Positions 9,944 to 19,815 of a stretch of DNA of 64,000 bases are shown one piece after another. The DNA is from Methanobacteriaceae archaeon. GTDB taxonomy: Archaea > Methanobacteriota > Methanobacteria > Methanobacteriales > Methanobacteriaceae. The notes below the pieces were generated by a model. The model made no database searches. It was not told where the DNA came from and saw only the letters and a list, made by a program, of their open reading frames with translations. The position numbers were made by a program, and so were the translations under genes. Numbering within the stretch: the stretch's first letter is position 1; every line of letters begins with the position of its first letter. The stretch covers positions 310,001 through 374,000 of the forward strand of contig JAUSNX010000014.1 of NCBI GenBank assembly GCA_030656015.1. The letters run 5' to 3'.

Positions 9944-10073
9944 TATGACTATTATATCCCCTATTAGAAATATAATTTTTGATTATTATTTTTGATTAAT
10001 ATTAAGTAAAATAAAATTTAACTTTAAAAAAAATAATTTTTAAGAAATGAAAAAAATTAATGATTCAAGGAGT

Positions 10074-10523
10074 TTAGTTTAGAGAATTATTAACCCTATC
10101 TTTCAGTATTTCAACCAAACGAGGGTCAGAGCCCAATGGTTCGGTGTAAATAATTTCTCCCTGGAATTTTATTTCCTCTTCTTCTTCATTCTGGTGGCTG
10201 TGATCATGTCCATGACCGTGACCATTTTCTTGGCCATTATCTAGACCCAATATATGTGGAATATCCTGTTTAGTGTGTACACCATGGGCTAAAAAGACTG
10301 GAGTGACAATAATCTTTTCCACCCCTGCTTGAGACAATTCATTTATAGCAGAAGGTATGGATGGCTTATTCATATTCATGAATCCAACACCCACCGGATA
10401 ATCTGCCTGTTCCCGATAAATATTCGCCAACCCATTAATTACTTCTTCCCCATAGGGTAGTCTACTTCCGTGTCCCACTAATAATACACCAATTTTACTT
10501 TTTGAGCTTGAATTTGAATCCAT
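10074..10523 (-). CDS. cfbA: Sirohydrochlorin chelatase, small CbiX/CfbA type
   Basis: Inserts nickel (for coenzyme F430) or cobalt (for corrinoids) into sirohydrochlorin. The 149-residue chain is the homodimeric short type. H18 in VGHGSR and H80/H83 in LAHGVHTKQD are the likely metal ligands. A histidine-rich HGHGHDHSH loop (residues 102-110) followed by five glutamates is typical of CbiX and may store or deliver metal. The ATG lies inside the upstream DUF35 gene (29-base overlap) and has its own GGAGTGAT site, so the overlap is real and suggests coupling. Confidence 0.9.
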   Translation of the reverse strand: MDSNSSSKSKIGVLLVGHGSRLPYGEEVINGLANIYREQADYPVGVGFMNMNKPSIPSAINELSQAGVEKIIVTPVFLAHGVHTKQDIPHILGLDNGQENGHGHGHDHSHQNEEEEEIKFQGEIIYTEPLGSDPRLVEILKDRVNNSLN

Positions 10524-10893
10524 ATGAAATCACTCCATCCTTGCCTTCTTCTCTGATTCGTCTAAATACCATTTCCACTTCATCGCCGATTTTAACATCT
10601 TCCGGATTGCAATCCACTATTTGAGTAGTGACTTTTGCTCCTTCTTCTAATTCAACTATAGCTACCACATAAGGTGCTATTTCCTTGAATTCATCAGTGG
10701 GTGTGGTAATGACGGAGTAAGTAAAAATTTTACCTTTTCCGGTTAATTGTATATCTTCCAGTTGCCCTTTTCTCCTACATTCCGGGCATATGATACGACT
10801 TGGGAAAAAAACCGTGCCGCATTGTGCGCATTTAGAACCTATTAGATTATAACGCTGTGGAATATGACGCCATGCTCGTACAGTATCTGACAT
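10495..10893 (-). CDS. Zn-ribbon/OB-fold protein of the DUF35 family
   Basis: A 132-residue acyl-CoA-associated OB-fold protein. The rubredoxin-like zinc ribbon uses C22, C25, C36 and C39 (CAQCG, CPECR), followed by a beta-rich OB fold ending in FKFKLKK. Archaeal DUF35 proteins bridge acetoacetyl-CoA thiolase and HMG-CoA synthase, but neither partner gene is adjacent here; instead the gene overlaps cfbA. The start is taken at the ATG with GGAGGA 7 bases upstream, not at an in-frame codon 66 bases earlier that would add a lysine- and leucine-rich extension. Confidence 0.85.
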   Translation of the reverse strand: MSDTVRAWRHIPQRYNLIGSKCAQCGTVFFPSRIICPECRRKGQLEDIQLTGKGKIFTYSVITTPTDEFKEIAPYVVAIVELEEGAKVTTQIVDCNPEDVKIGDEVEMVFRRIREEGKDGVISYGFKFKLKK

Positions 10894-11485
10894 ATTAGTC
10901 CTCCATAATCTGATTTTGCCTAATATTTGATTTAATTTGTATAAAAAAATTAAATTCAAAAATTTTAATATATTTTCAAAATCGAAATTTTAATATAAAA
11001 TTACTTAATATCTTTCTTATTTTAATAATTTAATTTCATTAATTTAAAGATTTTGTTGTCAAGTTATTCATTAATTAAGAATTATATTATATAAAAAATG
11101 CCGTATTAATCGGCCAAATATTACTATAAAGTAAAAAAATTTTACTTCTAAATTACTCATTTAATCTTGGAAGTCATTATAATTAAATTCTTTGGTAGAA
11201 GAAAAAAGTAAATGCGTTTTATAATACTTAAAAATAATTTTAAGTGCTATTTATAAGTCTTAAATCTTTAATACTTACTATTATTAGTTATCATTCTAAT
11301 ATAATCATTCAATTATTATTTTTAGTTTTTTTGAAGTATTATTTATTAAATAAATAAATTTGCTTATTCATTACTTTTCTTATCATACTTTAAAATAGTA
11401 ATACTTTTATATAATAAATAATAATAATTAATTGATATAAAGTTAATACATAAATATAAACAATTTAAATCGATCTGGTGAAAAC
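10894..11485. other. Gene-free divergent spacer
   Basis: About 590 AT-rich bases between the DUF35 gene and the pilin-like pair. A tiny GCCG...CGGC hairpin (about 11100-11114) and a TATA-like TTTATATAAT near 11406 (80 bases before the pilin-like gene) are the only marks. No small gene is convincing. Confidence 0.4.
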
Positions 11486-12460
11486 ATGGATAAAAAAGGT
11501 TATGTAATGACAGGAACTTCTTTTTTACTGATTTTACCAGCTATTTTAGTTGCTCTAACCTTATTAAACTATGTTCATGGTGAAAACGAAATTACTACCC
11601 AGTCTATTCAATCAGATACCTTGAATTTTGCATCAGATGATCTTAAAAGAAATATACCAACCCTCGCTAGACAATCTATGGAAAATATATCATTAGAGAT
11701 AATTGATAATAACAAAACAGTTGAAAACAGCCCAGAATCTATAAAAAATCAGTTACAGATAAAAATTAATAATTTAAGCTCACAATATATGAAACAAGGC
11801 ATTAATGTGACTTTTAAAGTGGATTCAGTTCAAACATCACCACAAGATTCCTTCTTTATTGAATTCAACACTACAATCATTGTAACTCAAGATAATTTAA
11901 AGCATGAAGAACATTTATCCCAATTGATTTCCATTGAAGGATTACCTGATCCGCTTCCCTTTGTTAAATGTCGTCCTTATGGATATATAACTCATAACAA
12001 TACCAGAACCAGTTATGGAAGTAGTTTAAATAATTACTTGGCGAACAATAGCGTAAAAAATGCGAGTTTATATGAAAATGCAAGTTCACCATTCATAATT
12101 AAAAAATGTCCCTATGATCCTTACTTAAGTCATGGTTCTAAAAATACCATGAAAAATTGTCAGGAAAATGGTTTTTATCACGATAGTAGTGATGGTTCTT
12201 GTTATCTCTGCCGTTTAGAAGGAAAAGGCCTTTGTGCTCATTTTGGATTTGAAGTTTTTATTCAACCATCCCCCGTGAATAATAATAATAATAATAATAA
12301 TAGCAGTTCCCTTAATTTAGAGGGTCCTTGTTCCTCAGATCATGTTATTTTTGGTGGAGAACCATATCCTGGAAAAGCCATAATTTATAAAATTGAAAAT
12401 GGAACAAATTATTTATTATTCTTAGATAATGGTCATGCTTCCAAATATGGTGCCATTTAG
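11486..12460 (+). CDS. Secreted pilin-like protein with cysteine-rich C-terminal half
   Basis: A 324-residue protein starting MDKKGYVMTGTSF and then a hydrophobic helix to about residue 30. The short basic leader, a glycine and a hydrophobic stretch resemble a type IV prepilin leader (class III signal). The rest is extracellular in character, with many N-x-S/T sites, about seven cysteines after residue 160 (including a CxxC-like CYLCRLEGKGLC) and eight asparagines in a row from eight AAT codons (12278-12301). GGTGAAAAC precedes the ATG. It forms a pair with the next gene. No function can be named beyond a likely surface or filament role. Confidence 0.6.
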   Translation: MDKKGYVMTGTSFLLILPAILVALTLLNYVHGENEITTQSIQSDTLNFASDDLKRNIPTLARQSMENISLEIIDNNKTVENSPESIKNQLQIKINNLSSQYMKQGINVTFKVDSVQTSPQDSFFIEFNTTIIVTQDNLKHEEHLSQLISIEGLPDPLPFVKCRPYGYITHNNTRTSYGSSLNNYLANNSVKNASLYENASSPFIIKKCPYDPYLSHGSKNTMKNCQENGFYHDSSDGSCYLCRLEGKGLCAHFGFEVFIQPSPVNNNNNNNNSSSLNLEGPCSSDHVIFGGEPYPGKAIIYKIENGTNYLLFLDNGHASKYGAI

Positions 12461-12513
12461 ACTTTATTTTTGTAATAAATAATGAAAAATAAAAAAATTA
12501 AAATGTGAGAATA

Positions 12514-13587
12514 ATGTATTTCCAGATTTTAAGCCTGTTCAAAAAATTTAATCCCCAATCAATTTTGAATGATTCCAAAGGGTTTATATTTTCAACTGAT
12601 TTGTTGCTTTCAATAATCATGATAACCGTGATAATAGGAATTTCCGCTGATGCCATAGATTATAGTAATGGTTTTATGGGAGATCAGAATTCCAGAGCGA
12701 TCCTGGAACGTTGCACATTGGAAGCTGCAGACATACTTATTAAAACCCCAGGATCTCCAGATAATTGGGAAATACTTCCTAATTGTGAGGGAATATCTCC
12801 GGGATTGGCATTAAATTACAATAATTCTACTAAGAACATATCTAATACATTGTCTTGGGAAAAAATAAATAATCTCACTCAAAATTATGATAAACTGGTA
12901 GAAAACAAAATTTTTCCCAAAAATATCAAATCAAACATTATTATATATCCTCTAGATCCCCGAATAAATCCAATAATCATTCATGAAGAACCTATACCAT
13001 CTAAATCTTCAGAAATAGTCGTTATCAATCGAACAGTACAATGCAATTTTTTGAGTAATTACACTGTTATAATTATGGATTGGAATAAAAACAAACTAAA
13101 TAATTCTCAAAACGTATCTAACAAATTTAAATATTCACAATCAGATATTTGTCCCCATCAAGAATTAAATGACAGTCAAAGCCATGCTTCACCCACAAAT
13201 ACATCCCCCTCTAAAATATGGGAATGCCATCACTTCAATACCAGCGCAGATTATTTGAAAAAAAATGATTATTATTTACTCACTGATCCATCACCCATCG
13301 TTGGAGAATCTTCTTACTGGACTTTAGACACTGCATATAATCTTTCTAGTTTAAATAACTCTTTTAAATCAACTAATATAAAATTAAATGATGAAATAAA
13401 AAATTTAATGGGGGAAAAAGAGAATGTAACTCTATGGATCCATGTAATTGGTCCCGAAACTACCATTAATTCTTTTAAAGTTTATTTAGTTGCTGTTCCT
13501 AAAAATACTGATTTTAATTATTTAAAAGCAGAATATTTTAAGTCACAGACATGTAGTTTTATTTTAAAAACATGGATAGGTGATTAA
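12514..13587 (+). CDS. Secreted pilin-like protein
   Basis: 357 residues, with SKGFIFSTDLLLSIIMITV at about residues 21-39, a prepilin-type leader (Lys-Gly-Phe plus hydrophobic helix) placed after a 20-residue basic leader. The remainder is hydrophilic, N-glycosylation-rich and contains a handful of cysteines. The ATG is chosen because the in-frame GTG 9 bases earlier belongs to a GTGAG Shine-Dalgarno. It follows the preceding pilin-like gene by 53 bases, so the two are probably one operon for a surface structure or minor pilins. Similar KGF-type proteins occur in pairs in other Methanobacteriales; the specific role is unknown. Confidence 0.6.
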   Translation: MYFQILSLFKKFNPQSILNDSKGFIFSTDLLLSIIMITVIIGISADAIDYSNGFMGDQNSRAILERCTLEAADILIKTPGSPDNWEILPNCEGISPGLALNYNNSTKNISNTLSWEKINNLTQNYDKLVENKIFPKNIKSNIIIYPLDPRINPIIIHEEPIPSKSSEIVVINRTVQCNFLSNYTVIIMDWNKNKLNNSQNVSNKFKYSQSDICPHQELNDSQSHASPTNTSPSKIWECHHFNTSADYLKKNDYYLLTDPSPIVGESSYWTLDTAYNLSSLNNSFKSTNIKLNDEIKNLMGEKENVTLWIHVIGPETTINSFKVYLVAVPKNTDFNYLKAEYFKSQTCSFILKTWIGD

Positions 13588-13678
13588 ATCCAATACCATC
13601 AAATTTGTATAATGAATCTAATTAAAGATTCTAGCAGTTATTAAAAATTAATAAAAAAGAATGTTATTTAATTAATTA

Positions 13679-14746
13679 TTATATTTGAGAAGTCTTAAAA
13701 ATACATTCCCTTCGCAGTTTTAAGAGATCTTTTTTCTTCTTTTTAAGGTCTTCAACATCATCTAAGATTTCAGGTAGTTTTTCCATTATACAGTTAACTG
13801 TAGCATCTTGGTGAATCCACTCACAGTCCTGACAGCTCCATAAACCCTTGTCTTTGATCCAATGGCCTCCTGTTGAAGCATCCCCGCAAGGGTAGAAAGG
13901 ACAGTAGCAAAATGTGCAGTTTTGAGGATGATGATGGCAGGGATAGTATTCACATGACCTATTATGCCCGTCTATATTTTCTCCATTCAGAAATTTCTCA
14001 TAAAACTCTTTTGAAAGAGGGTGGATTGGTTGTTTAACCACATATCCTCGGGGAGTGATCATCTGTCCATTTTCTACATAGGTAGTAGAATTACCAATAA
14101 TTATTATGGTTGACATGTCAATTTGATCTTCTTCTAGGTTTTCTAGAGTTGTAACTGTGATTTGAGGTGGTTGAGAACTACTTTTAACAAATCCAACCGT
14201 AGTGGCAGGATTTATAGTATTCATAAGTATTTTAATAGCTTCTCGAAATGGTGATTTTCGGGTTTTGCTGATAGGGTTATACAAAGCTATAACCATGCCT
14301 CCTAGTGCAGCATGCTTAATTTTACGCTTTATTTCACTTAAAGGAGTTAATATGTCACTCAAGCTAATAACTGCAAAGTCGTGTAGCGGTGCTCCTAATA
14401 AAGAAGCACCATAGTTAGCTGCTGTAACCCCAGGAACGATTTCGAATTGAATACCACTATATTTTCCAGCTAATTGAAAGAAAACATTGGCCATGCCAAA
14501 AATTCCAGGATCCCCAGAACTGATTAATGCTACTTGTTTACCATCCAGATGCTTTTGAATGGCCATTTCTACTCGGGCGATTTCATCACCCATTCCCTTT
14601 TTAATAACTTCTTTTCCATTTAATAAGTCTTCAATCGAATCAATGTACTTTTTATATCCAATGACTACTTCCGCTTTTTCTATAGATTCCAATGCCCTCA
14701 GAGTTATATCCTTAGGTGAAGGTCCTATGCCTATAATACTAATCAT
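13679..14746 (-). CDS. cbiH: Cobalt-precorrin-3 C17-methyltransferase fused to a cysteine-rich domain
   Basis: SAM-dependent ring-contracting methyltransferase of the anaerobic corrin pathway. The catalytic part (residues 1-240) has the [14 protein letters not shown] start, SGDPGIFG (80-87), [18 protein letters not shown] and [10 protein letters not shown]. From about residue 265 follows a cysteine-rich small domain with nine cysteines ([25 protein letters not shown]), then a charged coiled tail of about 45 residues. This domain occurs fused to corrin-pathway proteins in archaea and may bind zinc or a cluster. The ATG is preferred over a GTG three codons earlier, which is part of a GTGAAT ribosome site. 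Confidence 0.88.
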   Translation of the reverse strand: MISIIGIGPSPKDITLRALESIEKAEVVIGYKKYIDSIEDLLNGKEVIKKGMGDEIARVEMAIQKHLDGKQVALISSGDPGIFGMANVFFQLAGKYSGIQFEIVPGVTAANYGASLLGAPLHDFAVISLSDILTPLSEIKRKIKHAALGGMVIALYNPISKTRKSPFREAIKILMNTINPATTVGFVKSSSQPPQITVTTLENLEEDQIDMSTIIIIGNSTTYVENGQMITPRGYVVKQPIHPLSKEFYEKFLNGENIDGHNRSCEYYPCHHHPQNCTFCYCPFYPCGDASTGGHWIKDKGLWSCQDCEWIHQDATVNCIMEKLPEILDDVEDLKKKKKDLLKLRRECIFKTSQI

Positions 14747-14824
14747 GAAATTCACTCTTTTTTTGATTCTGAATGTTGTTATTGGGTTTTTAACTGGCGT
14801 ATTTCTCTAAACTGAATTAATTAT

Positions 14825-15346
14825 TCAGTTATTGGTATACATTCTAGAAATTGAAACTATCTTAATAGAGTTCAAATCTATTAAAAATCCTTTGCTAGTA
14901 CTATTAGCATTTGCAGTGGCTGTAATCATGAAATCTGCACTAGGGGTAATTACAATTTGTCCTCCGCCAGTACTGTTACCACCAGTACTATTTTCTTTAT
15001 AACCCATTATAGTAAGGTTGACCGGAACTGGACTTTTGCTTTGATCAGCAAAACTTGTGGCATTGAGAGTTTTTATGTCAACTCCATCTAATTTAGCCTT
15101 AATTTGAAGTGATTGAGACACTAAATTAGTATTTGATATATTCAAAATATCCGGAGTGCCAGTTAATGCTTTATTCACATCGCCACCCACATTAAAAATT
15201 GCAGAAATTCTGTCAACTTGCATGTTCATTAACTTTTCAATATCAGGGGGTTGTGAAGTAACTATAGTGTATGAGCTAACTAATCCCACTTCAAAAAAAA
15301 CTATGAAAAATACTAGAAAAATTATGAATTTCAAAATTCTTGACAA
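14825..15346 (-). CDS. Hypothetical membrane-anchored or secreted protein
   Basis: 173 residues beginning from a TTG with a hydrophobic segment (about residues 5-27) that can be a signal anchor. The rest is predicted outside, with threonine/asparagine-rich sequence and a short glycine-rich NSTGGNSTGGG run near residue 122. No cysteines. I do not recognise the family; beta-type sequence with PVPVNLTIMG recalls LEA14-like folds but this is weak. It lies alone between cbiH and the divergent DNA polymerase subunit gene. GGTGG stands before the start. Confidence 0.5.
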   Translation of the reverse strand: MSRILKFIIFLVFFIVFFEVGLVSSYTIVTSQPPDIEKLMNMQVDRISAIFNVGGDVNKALTGTPDILNISNTNLVSQSLQIKAKLDGVDIKTLNATSFADQSKSPVPVNLTIMGYKENSTGGNSTGGGQIVITPSADFMITATANANSTSKGFLIDLNSIKIVSISRMYTNN

Positions 15347-15709
15347 ATAACCACCTTTTTGCTATGTAGAAGAGTTTAGATTATTATAAATTAATATAAA
15401 TAATTTTATGTGCTTTAAATAAGTATTTTACATCTTAAACCGTTTAAATTAAATATTTAGATTAATTATTTTTTAAATGGATTCTTTAGAGGCTTGAAAT
15501 AATTTAATTAATGATTGTTATTGAATAATTGTTTAGAATTTATTTATAAATTTATCTTATAAAATTACTACTCAGATTTACTATTTATATGATTGTAACT
15601 AGTATTTTATATAAGAATTTCTAACATTAAATTATAGTTCACTAATTAAGATATTATTGTTAAAAATATTTAACTATTTATCATTTTAAAAATTAATTTA
15701 AAGATTATT
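15347..15709. other. Gene-free divergent spacer before the polymerase subunit gene
   Basis: About 360 AT-rich bases. TTTATATAA at roughly 15606-15614 is a possible TATA box, about 100 bases ahead of the polymerase subunit start. No Cdc6-type repeat or hairpin is seen. Confidence 0.4.
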
Positions 15710-17335
15710 ATGAGTCAAAATATTCTACTTAAGTTTGCTGATGCCGGAATTTTAGTTAATGAAGTTGCTTACGACAAAATTAACTTATTAGACGATCCTG
15801 TTCACATTTCTTCTTCATTAATTACAGATCTAGTTGGAAAAGGAATAAAAAAAAGAGATCTTGTAATTTTAACTGGAGAAATGTTAGATCGTTTTTTAGA
15901 AAAAGAAGGTATAATAAGCCAAGTAAAAATTTCAAGTTCGGAACCTAACTCCACAAACTTCGATTCTAGTTTAAAATTGGAATCAAGAATAGAAAACCTG
16001 GAAAACCCAGAAATTGACACAGAATATTCTTCATTAGGTAATTATTCACCGGAAATTGATTTAGTTACTGAATCTGTTTCTGAAGCAGATATCCAGTCAT
16101 TAAATATTCCAAGTAATGTGGAATTTAATTTCGAGATTATTCAAGATACTAGTAAGAAATCTTACACCAGTGGAGATATTAAGGATATGATTTCTTATTT
16201 TAATAGTAGATATGAGAAAATTAAAGGCATATTATCAAAAAGAAGGGAATTAAAAGGTTCTATCTCAATTACAGACATTTTTCAAACAAAAGATGAAGTT
16301 AAAATTATTGGAATGGTAAAAGATTTCCGAACTACTAAAAATGGGCATAAAATACTGGAAATAGAAGATGAAACGGGTGAAATCAGTGTTTTAGTACATA
16401 ATGATAATCACAAGCTATTTGAAAAGTCGGAAACCATTGTTAGGGATGAAGTTATTGGCATTATAGGAATTAGAAAAGGAAATTTATTTATTTCTTCAGA
16501 AATTATTCATCCGGGAGTTCCAAGAATTGAAGAAAAACCCATGAATTTTTCTGCTGTTTTTATATCTGATGTTCATATAGGAAGCCTCAACTTTTTGGAA
16601 GATGTATTTGAAAAATTTATAAAATGGATTAATTGTGAATTTGGAAGTCCTGAGCAAATTGAAATAGCTAAAGATGTTAAATATCTCTTGGTTGCAGGAG
16701 ATATAGTAGATGGAATTGGTGTTTACCCAAATCAAGATGATGATCTTAATATAAAAGACATAACTCGACAATATGAAGAAGCAGCCCGCTTATTTGGTCA
16801 AATCAGGTCAGATATAAAAATAATTTTTGCACCGGGAAACCACGACGCATCAAGATTAGCTGAACCCCAGCCAGCAGTTCCAGAAGAATATGCTAAGGCT
16901 CTTTACAATCTTAAAAATGCTGAATTTGTAAGTAGCCCGGCCATTGTAAGTCTTGATGGTATAAAAACTCTTATTTATCACGGCAACAGTTTTCTTGACA
17001 TTACCATGAGTATTAAAGGATTAAGTCAAGAGAGATCTGACATTATTATGAAAGAACTTCTTGAAAAAAGACATTTAGCGCCAATATATGGTGAAAGAAC
17101 TCCGTTAGCTTCTGAAATAGAGGATTATTTAGTAATGGAAGATATCCCACATATATTCCATACTGGTCATGTCCATATTAACTCCTACAAAAACTACAAA
17201 GGAGTTCATATGATAAACTCCGGAACATTCCAGTCCCAAACCGATTTCATGAAACGGCTTAATATAGTTCCTACTTGTGGAGAAGTTCCAGTGATTCAAA
17301 GGGGCGAATTCAAGCTTTTAAAATTTAGTGAATGA
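15710..17335 (+). CDS. polB: DNA polymerase D (polymerase II) small subunit, DP1
   Basis: Small, proofreading subunit of the archaeal D-family replicative polymerase, 541 residues. An N-terminal helical region (1-60) is followed by a poorly conserved acidic linker (about 70-150), an OB fold (about 190-265) and a calcineurin-like Mre11-type 3'-5' exonuclease: SDVHIG (286-291), GDIVDG (330-335), GNHDA (376-380) and GHVHI near the C-terminus. All metal ligands look intact. The large subunit is not in the window. It lies about 6 kb from the replication origin, matching the tendency of DP1 genes to lie near cdc6 in euryarchaea. Confidence 0.92.
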   Translation: MSQNILLKFADAGILVNEVAYDKINLLDDPVHISSSLITDLVGKGIKKRDLVILTGEMLDRFLEKEGIISQVKISSSEPNSTNFDSSLKLESRIENLENPEIDTEYSSLGNYSPEIDLVTESVSEADIQSLNIPSNVEFNFEIIQDTSKKSYTSGDIKDMISYFNSRYEKIKGILSKRRELKGSISITDIFQTKDEVKIIGMVKDFRTTKNGHKILEIEDETGEISVLVHNDNHKLFEKSETIVRDEVIGIIGIRKGNLFISSEIIHPGVPRIEEKPMNFSAVFISDVHIGSLNFLEDVFEKFIKWINCEFGSPEQIEIAKDVKYLLVAGDIVDGIGVYPNQDDDLNIKDITRQYEEAARLFGQIRSDIKIIFAPGNHDASRLAEPQPAVPEEYAKALYNLKNAEFVSSPAIVSLDGIKTLIYHGNSFLDITMSIKGLSQERSDIIMKELLEKRHLAPIYGERTPLASEIEDYLVMEDIPHIFHTGHVHINSYKNYKGVHMINSGTFQSQTDFMKRLNIVPTCGEVPVIQRGEFKLLKFSE

Positions 17336-17425
17336 TATTTTTAATTAATTTTTGTGTGAGATTATTAGTTTTAAATGAAATTTATAGAATATTGTTTTAA
17401 TAATCAGGATATGGGGATATTTAAA

Positions 17426-18013
17426 ATGAGTGGAAAAAATCTGGTAGAATCTGTAATAGACGCTTCAAATTATATTTTTAACAGAAAACTTGTCTCAGGT
17501 AAGGCAGGAAACGTTAGTGCTAGATTTAAAGACCATAAAATGGATATTGTAGCTATAACACCCACTGGCATTTCATTAGCAGATGTTAATCAGGAAACTG
17601 TGGTTTTAGTTGATTTAAATGGTAATTCTCTATCCCGAGGAAATCCTTCTTCTGAAATTTTATTACATTTAGAAATTTATAAAAATAGGCCAGACATTAT
17701 GGGAATTGTGCACACCCATTCTCCGTATGCAACTGGTTTCTCATTTTCGGATGAAAAAATAAGAAGATTAGAAGGTTTTGGTAAAATTAAAAAGCCATAT
17801 TTAGAAGAATTGGAATATAAAAAGCCAGGCAGTACAGAACTTGCTCAGGAAACCGCTGAAAAGATGATAGATGAAGATGTAATCATATTAAAAAATCACG
17901 GAGTAGTAGCTAGTGGGATTAATGTAAAAGAAGCAGCTTCACTGGCAGAATTTGTAGAAGAAATAGCAAAAACCCAGTTTGTATCCCATATTCTCAATAT
18001 AAATAATAAATAA
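17426..18013 (+). CDS. Class II aldolase (fuculose-phosphate aldolase type)
   Basis: Zinc aldolase of the FucA/AraD group, 195 residues. KAGNVSAR (about 32-39) is the phosphate-binding loop, HTHSPYA carries the zinc histidines, with another in LKNHGVVA. In methanogens such enzymes are credited with making lactaldehyde for coenzyme F420 synthesis. The start at the ATG with GGGGA 10 bases upstream gives the normal family length; an in-frame ATG at 17375 would add a 17-residue cysteine- and asparagine-containing extension and cannot be excluded. It probably follows the polymerase subunit in the same transcript. Confidence 0.85.
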   Translation: MSGKNLVESVIDASNYIFNRKLVSGKAGNVSARFKDHKMDIVAITPTGISLADVNQETVVLVDLNGNSLSRGNPSSEILLHLEIYKNRPDIMGIVHTHSPYATGFSFSDEKIRRLEGFGKIKKPYLEELEYKKPGSTELAQETAEKMIDEDVIILKNHGVVASGINVKEAASLAEFVEEIAKTQFVSHILNINNK

Positions 18014-18206
18014 ATTTACAAAAACTGATTTATAAAAACTAAAAATAAGCAAAAATCAGTGTTGATTTATTTAAAAATAAGAATTAATTAGTAATTATTA
18101 TATTTAATACAATTAAATTAATCTAGAAATAATTTAATATAATATTTAATAGTTATTGTATTTTTTAATTAATGAAATAAGATTAAAATAATAAAAATTT
18201 AATAAT

Positions 18207-18461
18207 TTAGTTCCGAATTGATTCTAATTCACTTAGAATTTCCCAAATTAATGTTCTAGCATGAATTGGTATATTTGGGTCGTTACTAATCTCATCGAGA
18301 ATTGAAATCACAGTACTTGCTCTTACGGTAGAGTCTTCCCCTTCATTATTCAATATTTCATTTGATTCTTCTGCAGCCCTGCGTATATTACGTGGAACGC
18401 TAGTATCTTCAGTTATATGTTTTAAAATATCAGAAACGCGATTAAATGCATCCTTACTCAT
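18207..18461 (-). CDS. UPF0147 family protein
   Basis: An 84-residue, acidic, all-helical protein of a small family widespread in euryarchaea. Recognised from [30 protein letters not shown] and [13 protein letters not shown]. The repeat-like helix pairs suggest a HEAT-type or adaptor fold; the function is unknown. GGAGGAATT precedes the ATG. It is monocistronic by its spacing. Confidence 0.85.
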   Translation of the reverse strand: MSKDAFNRVSDILKHITEDTSVPRNIRRAAEESNEILNNEGEDSTVRASTVISILDEISNDPNIPIHARTLIWEILSELESIRN

Positions 18462-18610
18462 AATAATTCCTCCAAGTATAATTCCAAAAAAATTTAGATA
18501 ATAGTTATATTCAATGTGCTTTATGTTACTTTATTTAAAAAGGTTTTGGTATATATTTTAATATCCATTCAGGAATATTTAAATTTTTATTTAAATTTAA
18601 AAATCCATAT

Positions 18611-19753
18611 TTAATTATCAGAAACTGCAACTGCAATAGTAACACCATTGAATGAGGTCTTTTTAAATATTAATTTGGAATTATTACCCGCTATTAAAAG
18701 AGCTGCAGGTTCACATACTCCTTTTACTCCAAAAGTATTTTCTACAAACTCTGAAGGATGCATCTGTTCTGATTCGAATTCTTTTATTTGATCCATTTTA
18801 ACAATTTTCAAAGGAATATTTAACTCATCAGATGCTTCTAAAATTCCTTTTTCATTTTGTTTAATTTCAGCCGTGGCCACTAAATCAAATCTATTCACAG
18901 GCAAGTTTAATATTTCAGCAGCTTTTTTTATGGAAATTATTACTTGATCTTTAGAAACTCCTTTTCGGCTTCCAATACCGATTACTAATTTTTTAGGCCT
19001 TAAAATCAAAAAAACAGAGTTATTAATATTTTTATCTTCATTTAAAATGCTTTTATTTAAATCGTTTTTTAAATTAGAATCATTTGAATTTAAATCCACA
19101 TCATATGGTTTTTCAGAGCAATTAACTGCTAAAATATCATTTTCTTGAAAATTATTAGATATTTGATTAGATATATTGAAATTATCTTTTAAATCCATTC
19201 CAGATGAATATTGATATGTTTTACTAATTTTTGGATCATATAACAAATAATCTATATTTTTATTAGAAAATAAGCCAATTTTTTCTCCTTTTAAAATAAA
19301 AGAATTAAAATTAAGAATTAATTTAGGATCCATAATTTCCCAGTGAAGTTTCCGGGCCATTTCATCAATTCCTACAAAACCATGAATATCTGTTGAAGTG
19401 GTTATAACTGGATTAGAATCTATTAAATCAGCTATTTTAATAGTTAAATTATTGGCACCGCCTAAATGGCCGGACAATAGGCTAATAACATTATTTCCAC
19501 AATCATCAATTACAATGATAGCAGGATCTGTAATTTTATTTGAAATTAATCCACAAGAAATTCTGACCATGATACCTAAAGCCATAACACCTATAATTGC
19601 GTCAAAATCATTAAATACTTTAATTAGATTGTTCTTAGCATTCTTATGGAATATTTGAACCTGGATTATGGTAGAATCTTGTTCTAGATTTATTTTAAGC
19701 TTATTGGCCAGCTCTTTACCATGTTTACTAACAGATAATATTGCTATTTTCAT
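18611..19753 (-). CDS. cbiG: Cobalt-precorrin-5A hydrolase
   Basis: Opens the lactone ring of cobalt-precorrin-5A, releasing acetaldehyde, in anaerobic corrin synthesis. N-terminal domain: MGLGIM-like GVMALGIMVR and LLSGHLGGAN; central linker of about 100 residues that is asparagine-rich and poorly conserved; C-terminal domain starting KLVIGIGSRKGVS and ending with GVCEPAALL. Length 380 is slightly above average because of the linker. It lies downstream of cbiB in the same direction, and a 60-base gap makes a shared transcript likely. Confidence 0.92.
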   Translation of the reverse strand: MKIAILSVSKHGKELANKLKINLEQDSTIIQVQIFHKNAKNNLIKVFNDFDAIIGVMALGIMVRISCGLISNKITDPAIIVIDDCGNNVISLLSGHLGGANNLTIKIADLIDSNPVITTSTDIHGFVGIDEMARKLHWEIMDPKLILNFNSFILKGEKIGLFSNKNIDYLLYDPKISKTYQYSSGMDLKDNFNISNQISNNFQENDILAVNCSEKPYDVDLNSNDSNLKNDLNKSILNEDKNINNSVFLILRPKKLVIGIGSRKGVSKDQVIISIKKAAEILNLPVNRFDLVATAEIKQNEKGILEASDELNIPLKIVKMDQIKEFESEQMHPSEFVENTFGVKGVCEPAALLIAGNNSKLIFKKTSFNGVTIAVAVSDN

Positions 19754-19815
19754 TATTTTTCCTTCAAATTCTATATTGAAACATTTTGAATTAAATTAAA
19801 ATTTACTTTAAGGTA

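Noticed and set aside
10894-10959. N-terminal extension of the DUF35 protein
   Set aside because: The ATG at 10893 has a perfect GGAGGA site, and the extension has spacer-like composition.
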